Assembly (NCBI RefSeq): GCF_026241225.1
Contig: NZ_JAPFQP010000003.1
Location: 62,001 to 126,000 of the forward strand
Direction: 5' to 3'
Origin: Lentiprolixibacter aurantiacus
GTDB lineage: Bacteria; Bacteroidota; Bacteroidia; Flavobacteriales; Flavobacteriaceae
Length of the DNA: 64,000 nt
The notes beneath the pieces are model-generated. The model was not told where the DNA came from. It saw nothing but the letters and a program-made list of their open reading frames with translations, and made no database searches. Below, piece after piece: positions 57,722-64,000 of this stretch. Position 1 is the first letter of the stretch. Each line of letters begins with the position of its first letter. The translations under genes and the position numbers were made by a program.

Positions 57722-59107
57722 TCAGCCCAAAAGGGTAGTTTCCAGGAATTTCAGGAATGGATCCTCGGGATTGTCATTATATAAAGTTGTATAAACCTTA
57801 TGTGCATCCTGGTATATTTTCATCCGGGCCCGGATGCCCCCCTCCCCGCCTACTTTGGCATAGTGTTCTTTAGCTTCATCAAGTCGGTACAAATAAATGC
57901 AGGCCTCTCCCATGGTCCCAAACTTGTCCGGACTGGGGTAGAAATAATCCTTTGCCGCATCATGGGCCTGTTTTGCGTAATCCCGCATTTGTTTTTTGTT
58001 CAGGTCCAGCATCAGGTATAAAAATGCCAGGTTGATGGCATTAAGAAATACCTGTTCACCATCTTCATCGGCCAGGGCCAGTTCCAATGCCTCCTGGTGA
58101 CATTTCAATGCGTGCTGACCATCTGCCTCATAATTGGTTTCCAGATAACGGCCCTTGTACAGATCCCCAAGTGCATTGAGCAAATCGGCATCGTTATGGG
58201 CGCGCTCGTGCTTCTCCAAAAGTTCAATAGCATGGTCCCTCCGCCCAATGATCTCCATGGATTGCAGCAATTTGATAAAACTGCGCTCATCTATCTTATC
58301 TGCTTTCCGCTCCAGGTCAGCTACAATAGCTTCATGGGTATCAATATTTTTAGGGAAATGGCTGAGCACTACATTTTCGGACATCTGGAACTTGGCAAAG
58401 GGTTGTTGTTGTATAGGTTCCTCAGTTTTGGGGTTTAATACCCTGATAGCCCTGCGAGGAACTTCTTCAAAGATATATTCCACTACATCCGTGATAGTTA
58501 TTTTGGGGTCCATAAAAGGGGAAGTATGTTTTCCGGATAACACTTCCAGGAGGCATTCCGTAAAAAGGCTGTTTTCGTCTCCCGGCAGCCGCCAGGATTT
58601 CTGATTGTCCTGGCAGGAAGCTACCACCCACACCCCGCCTTCGTCATTGAGTTTCTGGGCAAGGCCGTAAAAATCCTCAAGGCCACTTTGCAACATCCCT
58701 TCTGCATGGCAGCAATCCAGGAACATCACCAGGTTTTTGGAATCCAGGGCATTGATCTTATCCCTCAATTCTTCAGCTTTTACCCAGGTTGTGGCGTAAT
58801 TTTCCGCGGTCATCCCATAGGGTTGGAGATAAAACTTATGCTGGCTGGTATATTTCCCCCCGTGGCCTGAGTAGTAAAAAAGGATGGATGAATCCTGGTC
58901 CGTTTTTTCCCTGAGCTCGTCAAAGGCCCCTAAAATGCCAGCTCGGTCGGCCTCCTTCCCTGTACGGAGAATAACATTCTCTTTTGGATAACCCACCAAA
59001 CCAGGATCAATCAAGGTGTCACGCAGTTTAATGGCGTCGTCAATGGTATAGGGAAGGTCGTCCCCCACTCCAATGATCAGGGCAAACTGGTTCTTATGTA
59101 CAAGCAT
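57722..59107 (-). CDS. Caspase-like (peptidase C14) protein with TPR-like C-terminal region
   Basis: 461 residues from the ATG at 59107 (MLVHKNQFALIIGVGDD). The frame is open to 59209, but that would overlap the TPR gene, so the shorter start is chosen. The caspase-fold domain (~5-250) has both catalytic residues: His82 in FYYSGHGGKY and Cys133 in FLDCCHAEG, matching the SGHG/DxCH pattern of metacaspase-type and prokaryotic caspase homologues. A helical linker and TPR-like repeats (~260-460, with AINLAFLYLMLDLNKKQM) follow. It has no signal peptide or membrane helix and lies 34 bases after the FlgO-TPR gene. Cleavage specificity (Asp versus Arg/Lys) cannot be read. Confidence 0.86.
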   Translation of the reverse strand: MLVHKNQFALIIGVGDDLPYTIDDAIKLRDTLIDPGLVGYPKENVILRTGKEADRAGILGAFDELREKTDQDSSILFYYSGHGGKYTSQHKFYLQPYGMTAENYATTWVKAEELRDKINALDSKNLVMFLDCCHAEGMLQSGLEDFYGLAQKLNDEGGVWVVASCQDNQKSWRLPGDENSLFTECLLEVLSGKHTSPFMDPKITITDVVEYIFEEVPRRAIRVLNPKTEEPIQQQPFAKFQMSENVVLSHFPKNIDTHEAIVADLERKADKIDERSFIKLLQSMEIIGRRDHAIELLEKHERAHNDADLLNALGDLYKGRYLETNYEADGQHALKCHQEALELALADEDGEQVFLNAINLAFLYLMLDLNKKQMRDYAKQAHDAAKDYFYPSPDKFGTMGEACIYLYRLDEAKEHYAKVGGEGGIRARMKIYQDAHKVYTTLYNDNPEDPFLKFLETTLLG

Positions 59108-59119
59108 AATATTTAGGAA

Positions 59120-59131
59120 TGTTTTTGGTTG
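59120..59131 (-). promoter_or_regulatory. CAACCAAAAACA leader element before the caspase-like gene
   Basis: The same 12-mer as before the TIR gene, here 12 bases ahead of the chosen ATG at 59107. Its position supports that start over the upstream ATG at 59209. Confidence 0.35.
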
Positions 59132-59141
59132 GTTGAACTTT

Positions 59142-61214
59142 TTAATGCCAGAATTGCATAACCTTTTTAAATTTTGGCTGCTCTTTATAATCTTGTAAGA
59201 AGATATCATACTGGTAATTATCAGGCAGGTACCTTCTACCCGCAGCTGCTGCCTTCAGAAGATAGTTTAAGGCCTGATCCTGGTTTCCAAGGGCACCATA
59301 ATACTGGGCGAAGGAATAATCTACTATCCCGTATTGAAAAGGCGCTCTGGAGGCCTCAATACGTTTCATCACTTCTGTTGCCTGAGCTTCTCTGCCCGTC
59401 AGCGCATAGGTTATAGCCAGGTAAGTCTGGTGTTTTATATCATCAGTGCGCCCTTCCAACAAAGCCTTTAGTGCTTTTTCTGCCTGGGGATACTGCCGGG
59501 CAAAAAAATAGCTCTCCGCCATCAGCTCCTTCTCGTATTCGGTTTTTATATCGTCCGGAATAAAGGTTTGCATTATTCTCAGGAAATAACGTTCTGCTTC
59601 CTCCTCATCTTTGACCAGAAGGAATTCTTTAGCTGTGTAAAACGTTAAATCACCCCAATCATCTTTTTTCGCAACCAGCTTAAAATTAGCCACCAGATCG
59701 TCCACCTCCTGTTTCTTTCCCAACATCACATATGCCTTTATCAGAATCTTTTTCAGAAATAGGTTTCCTCCGGTTTTTGAGAAAGGGGCCACAAGATTCA
59801 CAACCTCCTCTGGTCTTCCCAACTCCAGATCGGCCAGGCCCTTCAGGTAATATCGAAATTCACACCACCTACATTTGTCCAGGTCAATGTCATCCATTTG
59901 CATCTTTTCATAAATGGTGTCCACAGCCTGCGGCATGTTTACAAATTGCTGTGCCAGGGTCATCATACTGTAATTGGTTTCCGGATCCCTGGGAGATAGA
60001 TTGTATTCCTTTTGCAGGTAGAAAAAAGTATTGCGGTTGTTTCCCTCCAGCATGGCCTCATAAAAGTTGAGCAAGTCCAATTGCCTGCTGTTATTAGTCG
60101 ATTCTTTGGAGAGTACACTCAATAGAGAGTCGGCGATTACGAAGTCACTATCATTGTAGTAATATGCAACCCGTAATACTTTAGGTTCGAAATAAGTACT
60201 ATCCTCCTCAATAGCCTGGTTCAATAAGCGCAATTCTTCTTCTGATTCCCCTGCCCGTCCTTTTTCCTTGGCTAAAAGAAGACTCTTATATGCTTTATAG
60301 GTAGGTGGTCGTTCCTGCAAATTGTTCTTTTTATCCTTGTCTGTGATCAGGTATCCCAGCACACGTTGTTTCAGTGATTCAATACAATCCAGGGGCGATT
60401 CCGGGTTGCATTCCACCGGTGCAAAGGTCATCAGGGTCTGATCCATGTTAGAATCCGTCAGTGAGGCTTGGATCAGCAGATTTCCCTTATTGAGGTAATA
60501 ATCCCCGATAATTACCTTGGAGGGTTTCAGGTATTCGGTAAGGATCCCATTTTCCCCAGATGGGATAATAGAAGCTTTCAGTATATTGGAATAGTCCTCA
60601 ACTAATTTGGGGGAGATCACCTCCCCCACCTTATATTGAGTAATTCCGTGCATGATCCAGTCCACGGCAATCTTGCCTACCATATCGTATTGCTCGTCTC
60701 CGGTATTGTTGTCAAACTTTAATATGGCAATCTTATCCGTGGATTTTGCCTCTAGAAGGCTATTCAAATACGGGGTTTTATCCGGCAAAAGGTTGTTCCT
60801 TACAATGAAAAGGGTAGACAAGGCCGAAAGCAGGACAATCACGGACAGGCCTATGAAATACATCTTGCGAAACTTCCTGTCTATGCCTGCCGATAGCGTA
60901 AGGGCCTCCTTTTCGGGATCAATTTCAATCCCAGATTTGGAAGAGGCCAGGTTTTTCCCCAGTGCCTCTGTTGCCGCATCACTTTCTTCTATATGTTCTT
61001 CTTTGATGCGGTAACGCCAGATAAAATATACGTAAATGGGAAAACCTATAATCAGAATCAGCAGGAGATAGGTAAGGGAAATTTTAGGAAATCCCAGTGG
61101 TTCTGAAATCAGCGCAAATACCTGAAGAAACACCCAGCTGGAGACGATATAGATGGACAGGTTTTTAAATACATCCTTCTCCCTGCACTCTTGAAAGAAT
61201 TCCTTCAGATTCAT
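59142..61214 (-). CDS. Membrane protein with FlgO/TolB-like domain and TPR repeats
   Basis: A 690-residue protein, first gene of the TIR/caspase cluster. Its start (MNLKEFFQECREKDVFKNLS) resembles the membrane N-terminus of TPR/adenylate-cyclase-linked proteins. Two helices (~18-40 and ~46-68) and a third (~118-140, FIGLSVIVLLSALSTLFIV) bracket a charged loop. Residues ~155-290 match the TolB/FlgO-like domain (DKIAILKFDNNTGDEQYDMV). From ~300 to the end are about ten TPR-like helical pairs, giving a protein-binding platform on the far side of the membrane. It is a plausible sensor or scaffold for the caspase and TIR proteins. It is divergent from the repeat-peptide gene, with 75 bases between. 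Confidence 0.82.
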   Translation of the reverse strand: MNLKEFFQECREKDVFKNLSIYIVSSWVFLQVFALISEPLGFPKISLTYLLLILIIGFPIYVYFIWRYRIKEEHIEESDAATEALGKNLASSKSGIEIDPEKEALTLSAGIDRKFRKMYFIGLSVIVLLSALSTLFIVRNNLLPDKTPYLNSLLEAKSTDKIAILKFDNNTGDEQYDMVGKIAVDWIMHGITQYKVGEVISPKLVEDYSNILKASIIPSGENGILTEYLKPSKVIIGDYYLNKGNLLIQASLTDSNMDQTLMTFAPVECNPESPLDCIESLKQRVLGYLITDKDKKNNLQERPPTYKAYKSLLLAKEKGRAGESEEELRLLNQAIEEDSTYFEPKVLRVAYYYNDSDFVIADSLLSVLSKESTNNSRQLDLLNFYEAMLEGNNRNTFFYLQKEYNLSPRDPETNYSMMTLAQQFVNMPQAVDTIYEKMQMDDIDLDKCRWCEFRYYLKGLADLELGRPEEVVNLVAPFSKTGGNLFLKKILIKAYVMLGKKQEVDDLVANFKLVAKKDDWGDLTFYTAKEFLLVKDEEEAERYFLRIMQTFIPDDIKTEYEKELMAESYFFARQYPQAEKALKALLEGRTDDIKHQTYLAITYALTGREAQATEVMKRIEASRAPFQYGIVDYSFAQYYGALGNQDQALNYLLKAAAAGRRYLPDNYQYDIFLQDYKEQPKFKKVMQFWH

Positions 61215-61289
61215 AACTTGGGCTGGTTATTTTGGATAAGTTAGATATTTTGACTAATATAGATAGAATTAACCTTTTAAACACAAGTT

Positions 61290-61427
61290 ATGTCAAACGA
61301 AGAACACAAGAATAAAGCATCCTCCAAAGATGGAGTTAAAGTAGATCCGCGTGCCTCCTCCAAGGATGGAGTTAAAGTAGATCCTCGTGCCTCCTCCAAG
61401 GATGGAGTTAAAGTAGATCCTAAGTAA
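61290..61427 (+). CDS. Small charged peptide of three 12-residue repeats, divergent from TIR/caspase cluster
   Basis: A 45-residue ORF: a lead MSNEEHKNK followed by ASSKDGVKVDPR, ASSKDGVKVDPR and ASSKDGVKVDPK, then stop. The three 36-base units differ only at gca/gcc, aaa/aag and ccg/cct, all synonymous, plus cgt/aag (Arg to Lys). This supports translation in this frame and selection on the sequence. It has no signal peptide, Cys or hydrophobic stretch. Each repeat holds Asp-Gly and Asp-Pro, and the Arg-Ala junction is basic, so cleavage by a caspase- or metacaspase-type enzyme is conceivable. It runs divergently from the membrane TPR-caspase-TIR operon, and a terminator follows. No family recognised. 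Confidence 0.72.
   Translation: MSNEEHKNKASSKDGVKVDPRASSKDGVKVDPRASSKDGVKVDPK
61317..61424 (+). repeat. Three tandem 36-bp in-frame repeats within the small peptide gene
   Basis: Units 61317-61352, 61353-61388 and 61389-61424. Each keeps the codon frame, and differences fall almost only at third positions. Confidence 0.93.
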
Positions 61428-61500
61428 AAAGCACAGACTTCCAACCAAATGATCTAAAGAGAACCGACTTTGAATAGCAAAATTGTTTCTTAAAAAAACT

Positions 61501-61529
61501 AAAAACCGGACCAATTGGCCCGGTTTTTT
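61501..61529. terminator. Bidirectional terminator after the small peptide gene
   Basis: AAAAACCGG and CCGGTTTTT form a 9-bp stem around ACCAATTGGC, itself partly paired. T-runs follow on both strands, so it can end the peptide transcript and that of the convergent membrane-protein gene. Confidence 0.82.
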
Positions 61530-61584
61530 ATTCTATAGGATTGTTATATATCTTCTCCTAAGTTTATTTGCTTTTCATGGATAC

Positions 61585-62271
61585 CTACTCGGAAACCGAT
61601 GCCTTGCTAAGATTAACTCCGTTCATGAGCAACATAATACCCATTGCCAGTGCCCAGATCACTTTAACATGGAAAAGGGGCTTGTAGATCTCCCAGTGCT
61701 CCGGGATGAGCATTACAATTCCCATAGCGGCAAATCCCAGAACTATAGTAAACCAGCCTAGCCAGGACTTTACAATACTCCATTTAACAAGTCCGCTACC
61801 CAGCAATACAAGGCCCACTCCGGAAAATACACGCCCGAACCTGAAAAAACAGGTAACATATTGATTGGTGAAGAGGAGGCCGTCCATGAATTCCTGGATT
61901 TCTTCAGGAGATTTTCCCATGGTTTTTCCAACACCCCATGCACCGAAGTTGTAATAGTATGCACTTCCTATAGCCAGGATTAGGCTTCCAGCAATGACCA
62001 TTCCTGCCCCGGGCGACAACAGCACTCCAAAGGGCCTTTTGGCAGTCACTGTCAAAAAGGCAAAAAGGGCAACGGCCAATGCAACCCATCCAAAAATATG
62101 GATCCTGAACATCCAGATCCAGTACCATACATCTTTACCAATCTCTGTGAAATCCTCACTTTTAATGTACTCCCCGATATGATGCGGAGACAAGGCCCAG
62201 CCAACCCATAAAAGAGCTGCAGCCGCAATAAAAAACCAACCGGTTAATCTTGTTTCAAAATTTTTAATCAT
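61585..62271 (-). CDS. Six-helix integral membrane protein of unknown function
   Basis: A 228-residue protein with about six hydrophobic segments, for example WFFIAAAALLWVGWALSP, IFGWVALAVALFAFLTV, AGMVIAGSLILAIGSAYYY and VIWALAMGIMLLMNGVNL. No catalytic or transport motif is recognised. The loops include MGKSPEEIQEFMDGLLF. A perfect TGTAAC-TATT-GTTACA palindrome lies about 120 bases upstream of its start, suggesting regulated expression. It is convergent with the repeat-peptide gene. Confidence 0.68.
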   Translation of the reverse strand: MIKNFETRLTGWFFIAAAALLWVGWALSPHHIGEYIKSEDFTEIGKDVWYWIWMFRIHIFGWVALAVALFAFLTVTAKRPFGVLLSPGAGMVIAGSLILAIGSAYYYNFGAWGVGKTMGKSPEEIQEFMDGLLFTNQYVTCFFRFGRVFSGVGLVLLGSGLVKWSIVKSWLGWFTIVLGFAAMGIVMLIPEHWEIYKPLFHVKVIWALAMGIMLLMNGVNLSKASVSE

Positions 62272-62392
62272 GATCTAACTTTAGTCTTTGGTATTTAATT
62301 TGAAGGTTTGTGTCAGGAAATTTTTCCAAAAAAAGCTGGAATAACTACCAGAAATAAAACGCAGCAAAATAGGACTAATAAAAGGCTAGGAA

Positions 62393-62408
62393 TGTAACTA
62401 TTGTTACA
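62393..62408. promoter_or_regulatory. Palindrome TGTAAC-TATT-GTTACA
   Basis: A perfect 6-4-6 inverted repeat between the alcohol dehydrogenase stop and the six-helix membrane protein, 122 bases before the latter's start. The shape suits a dimeric Crp/Fnr-superfamily regulator. Confidence 0.5.
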
Positions 62409-62422
62409 CTGCCTGTTCAGTC

Positions 62423-63451
62423 TTAACTGATAACCAATACTTTGGCGCCACGTATTTGCTTATTTTTTAAATCGATCAAAGCCGAATTGGCGGCTTCCAG
62501 AGGATATTCCTTCACCTTAGGTCGTATACGGGCGGCGGCGGCCAGTGCAAGAAATTCAGAAACATCCCTGCTGGTCACATTTGCCACGGATTTTACCTCT
62601 TTCTCCAGCCAAAGGTGATCCGGATAAGATAATTTAATCAGATAATCCTTGTCTGTATTTTCCTTTCGAATAGCATTGATGATCAGTCGACCTCCTTTTT
62701 CAAGATTACACAGTGCCTCAACTACCGGCTTCCATGCGGGGGTGGTATCTATAATGCAATCGAGTTTCACGGGAGGTTTATCCGATGTATCCCCGGCCCA
62801 TGCAGCGCCTAATTCCACTGCAAATTTCCTTTCTTCCGGATTTCTCGCAAAAACATAGACTGACGTGTTGGGAAACAGGAACCTGACCATTTTCAACACC
62901 AGATGGGCCGAGGCACCAAACCCCGTAAGGCCTAAACATTGTCCGTCTTTTAATTGGCTTAGTTTTATGGATCGATATCCAATGGCTCCCGCACATAGTA
63001 ACGGGGCAGCTTCGGCGTCGCTGAAAAATTCAGGAATTAGGTGTACATATTTTTCAGGAGCTACCATATATTCGGCGTATCCACCGTTAACATCCCTTCC
63101 TGTTGCCCTGAATTCATCGCAAAGGTTTTCATTTCCGGATGTACAAAATTTGCAGTTGCCACATGCAGAGTATATCCATGCTACCCCTACCCGTGTTTCC
63201 AGCTTCAATGATTTAACGCCTCTTCCTAGTTTTACAACGGTACCAACAGCCTGATGCCCCAATACCACTGGTAGTTTTTTGGGGGGCGTTCTTCCCTCAA
63301 TCTCATCCAGTTCCGTATGGCAGACCCCACAGGCAGCTACCCTGATCAGCACTTCGCCAGGGCCAGGATTGGGGACAGGTATATCTGCCAACTGGAGTGG
63401 ATTTTTGTTCTCCTTTAAGGAGGTCAACTGATAGAGCATCATTGCTCTCAT
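62423..63451 (-). CDS. Zinc-dependent alcohol dehydrogenase
   Basis: A 342-residue MDR-superfamily enzyme. CGVCHTELDEIEG and LGHQAVGTV supply the catalytic zinc ligands; CGNCKFCTSGNENLC gives the four structural-zinc cysteines; LTGFGASAHLVLKM is the NAD(P)-binding loop in the usual GxGxxG place. It would interconvert alcohols and aldehydes in the cytoplasm. Its promoter region carries an AATGA-N6-TCATT palindrome 46 bases before the start, so expression is probably controlled by a Crp/Fnr-like regulator. It is divergent from a small unknown gene. Confidence 0.9.
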   Translation of the reverse strand: MRAMMLYQLTSLKENKNPLQLADIPVPNPGPGEVLIRVAACGVCHTELDEIEGRTPPKKLPVVLGHQAVGTVVKLGRGVKSLKLETRVGVAWIYSACGNCKFCTSGNENLCDEFRATGRDVNGGYAEYMVAPEKYVHLIPEFFSDAEAAPLLCAGAIGYRSIKLSQLKDGQCLGLTGFGASAHLVLKMVRFLFPNTSVYVFARNPEERKFAVELGAAWAGDTSDKPPVKLDCIIDTTPAWKPVVEALCNLEKGGRLIINAIRKENTDKDYLIKLSYPDHLWLEKEVKSVANVTSRDVSEFLALAAAARIRPKVKEYPLEAANSALIDLKNKQIRGAKVLVIS

Positions 63452-63496
63452 AGTTCAAATTTTGTCCTAAAAGTACCCGTTGGCAGACTGATTGAC

Positions 63497-63512
63497 AATG
63501 ACTTAAATCATT
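63497..63512. promoter_or_regulatory. Operator-like palindrome AATGA-N6-TCATT upstream of the alcohol dehydrogenase
   Basis: AATGACTTAAATCATT, perfect 5-bp arms around six bases; 46 bases before the adh start. It matches the motif at 44918-44935 in spacing and arms (AATGACTGATATCATT there). Confidence 0.55.
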
Positions 63513-63577
63513 CAGAAATCAGATAAGGAATAATCAGTAATTCATTTCTATCCAGCCCTGAAATTATATTCGTCTAC

Positions 63578-63589
63578 TGATCAAAATCA
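63578..63589. promoter_or_regulatory. Second TGA-N6-TCA motif, upstream of the 99-residue protein
   Basis: TGATCAAAATCA followed by TT keeps the TGA-N6-TCA core and right arm (TCATT) but the left arm is imperfect (ACTGA). It lies 57 bases before the start of the next gene. Confidence 0.35.
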
Positions 63590-63646
63590 TTTTATAAAAA
63601 GCTAATCCGGGCTAGCTTTATACATAATCTATAAATGCTTTAAGCT

Positions 63647-63946
63647 ATGATGGATTTCATATACAGGCCTAAAAATCAAAACATTAATGAAGCTGAATGG
63701 CAGGAACTTAACGCATTGACAGAACAATGGCGTTCGGATCTTTCCTTTTACGCAGAAGACCTGCAGTATCTACATCAAATTATTGGAAATTACTTTCTGA
63801 AGTTGTCCAAAAAGGGGGATACTGAATTAGTTCGAAAAATAAAATTGAGCCTGATCGAAATGGATGAGGAGTCCCAGGTGCTGCAGGATCGTGTGAAAAG
63901 GCATCTACACTACCTGCAGGGACTCATGGATGGCCCTTTTAAATAG
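63647..63946 (+). CDS. Small helical protein of unknown function
   Basis: A 99-residue soluble protein beginning MMDFIYRPKNQNINEAEWQ; the second Met may be the start. It is almost entirely predicted helix, with charged heptad-like stretches (NALTEQWRSDLSFYAEDLQYL and beyond) suggesting a coiled coil or helical bundle. No signal peptide, membrane helix or known motif. It is divergent from the alcohol dehydrogenase, and both have TGA-N6-TCA motifs upstream, so they may belong to one regulon. The remaining 54 bases of the window hold nothing I can support. Confidence 0.65.
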   Translation: MMDFIYRPKNQNINEAEWQELNALTEQWRSDLSFYAEDLQYLHQIIGNYFLKLSKKGDTELVRKIKLSLIEMDEESQVLQDRVKRHLHYLQGLMDGPFK

Positions 63947-64000
63947 AAAGGCTGTCGGAAATACATTTAATCCGCTTAGGAAAATAGGTTTATCCTTCAT

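Noticed and set aside
59108..59209. 34-residue N-terminal extension of the caspase-like protein
   Set aside because: It overlaps the 3' end of the TPR gene and is unlike the family N-terminus.
61317..61424. Tandem repeats as a CRISPR array
   Set aside because: Units are contiguous and in a reading frame with no spacers.
61293..61514. Minus-strand ORF with YFNSILGGGTRI repeats opposite the small peptide
   Set aside because: Synonymous third-position differences fit the plus-strand frame; the minus-strand repeat is a shadow.

Overview
The window reads as a chromosomal segment of a member of the Bacteroidota, most likely a marine Flavobacteriaceae. The evidence is a SusC/SusD pair, bacillithiol synthase BshA, a Bacteroidota-type LptD-like protein, GH3, GH130, DUF1080, DUF5916 and VCBS/ASPIC proteins, promoter -7 elements of the TAnnTTTG type, and starts without Shine-Dalgarno sequences. 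No phage, insertion sequence, CRISPR array or rRNA operon was seen. One tRNA-Arg(TCT) is present.

Layout. 1-17.7 kb is mostly core: partial bshA; a GH3/serine-hydrolase fusion; a CCG-domain/4Fe-4S electron-transfer pair; an MCE (MlaD-like) protein; a cell-wall amidase; an LptD-like protein; ridA; a sugar kinase; and a glycolysis cluster (gap, ATP-type pfkA, a second PFK with PPi-type residues, class I aldolase). 17.7-28.1 kb holds tamB, tsaD, a TfoX-like protein, rsmE, a DUF4159 protein, an AI-2E-type permease, a methyltransferase and a VanX-like dipeptidase. 28.1-55.2 kb is mainly carbohydrate use: GH130; a GMC dehydrogenase with its small subunit and a Cys motif; SusC/SusD; a large VCBS/ASPIC lipoprotein; an esterase; DUF5916; a divergent calcium exchanger/P-type ATPase pair; a DUF1080 plus Gfo/Idh pair that looks like a 3-keto-glycoside module; and a xylose operon (GH3, xylB, xylA).

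55.2-64 kb is accessory. After two 66-bp direct repeats and the tRNA comes the most unusual locus, 56.06-61.43 kb. One strand carries, in transcription order, a membrane FlgO/TolB-TPR protein, a caspase-like peptidase (His82/Cys133), a membrane TIR protein with Gln at the usual catalytic Glu position, and a small membrane protein. Divergent from them is a 45-codon ORF encoding a charged peptide made of three 12-residue repeats (ASSKDGVKVDPR/K). The repeat copies differ at synonymous positions plus one R/K swap, which indicates selection on the peptide. I propose a membrane-tethered TIR/caspase signalling or defence system with a repeat peptide as candidate substrate or regulator.

A second observation is a shared operator-like palindrome. 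AATGA-N6-TCATT occurs between the calcium exchanger and the P-type ATPase and again upstream of a zinc alcohol dehydrogenase. A looser TGA-N6-TCA copy lies upstream of a 99-residue protein, and a different palindrome (TGTAAC-TATT-GTTACA) lies upstream of a six-TM protein. These suggest a small Crp/Fnr-type regulon.
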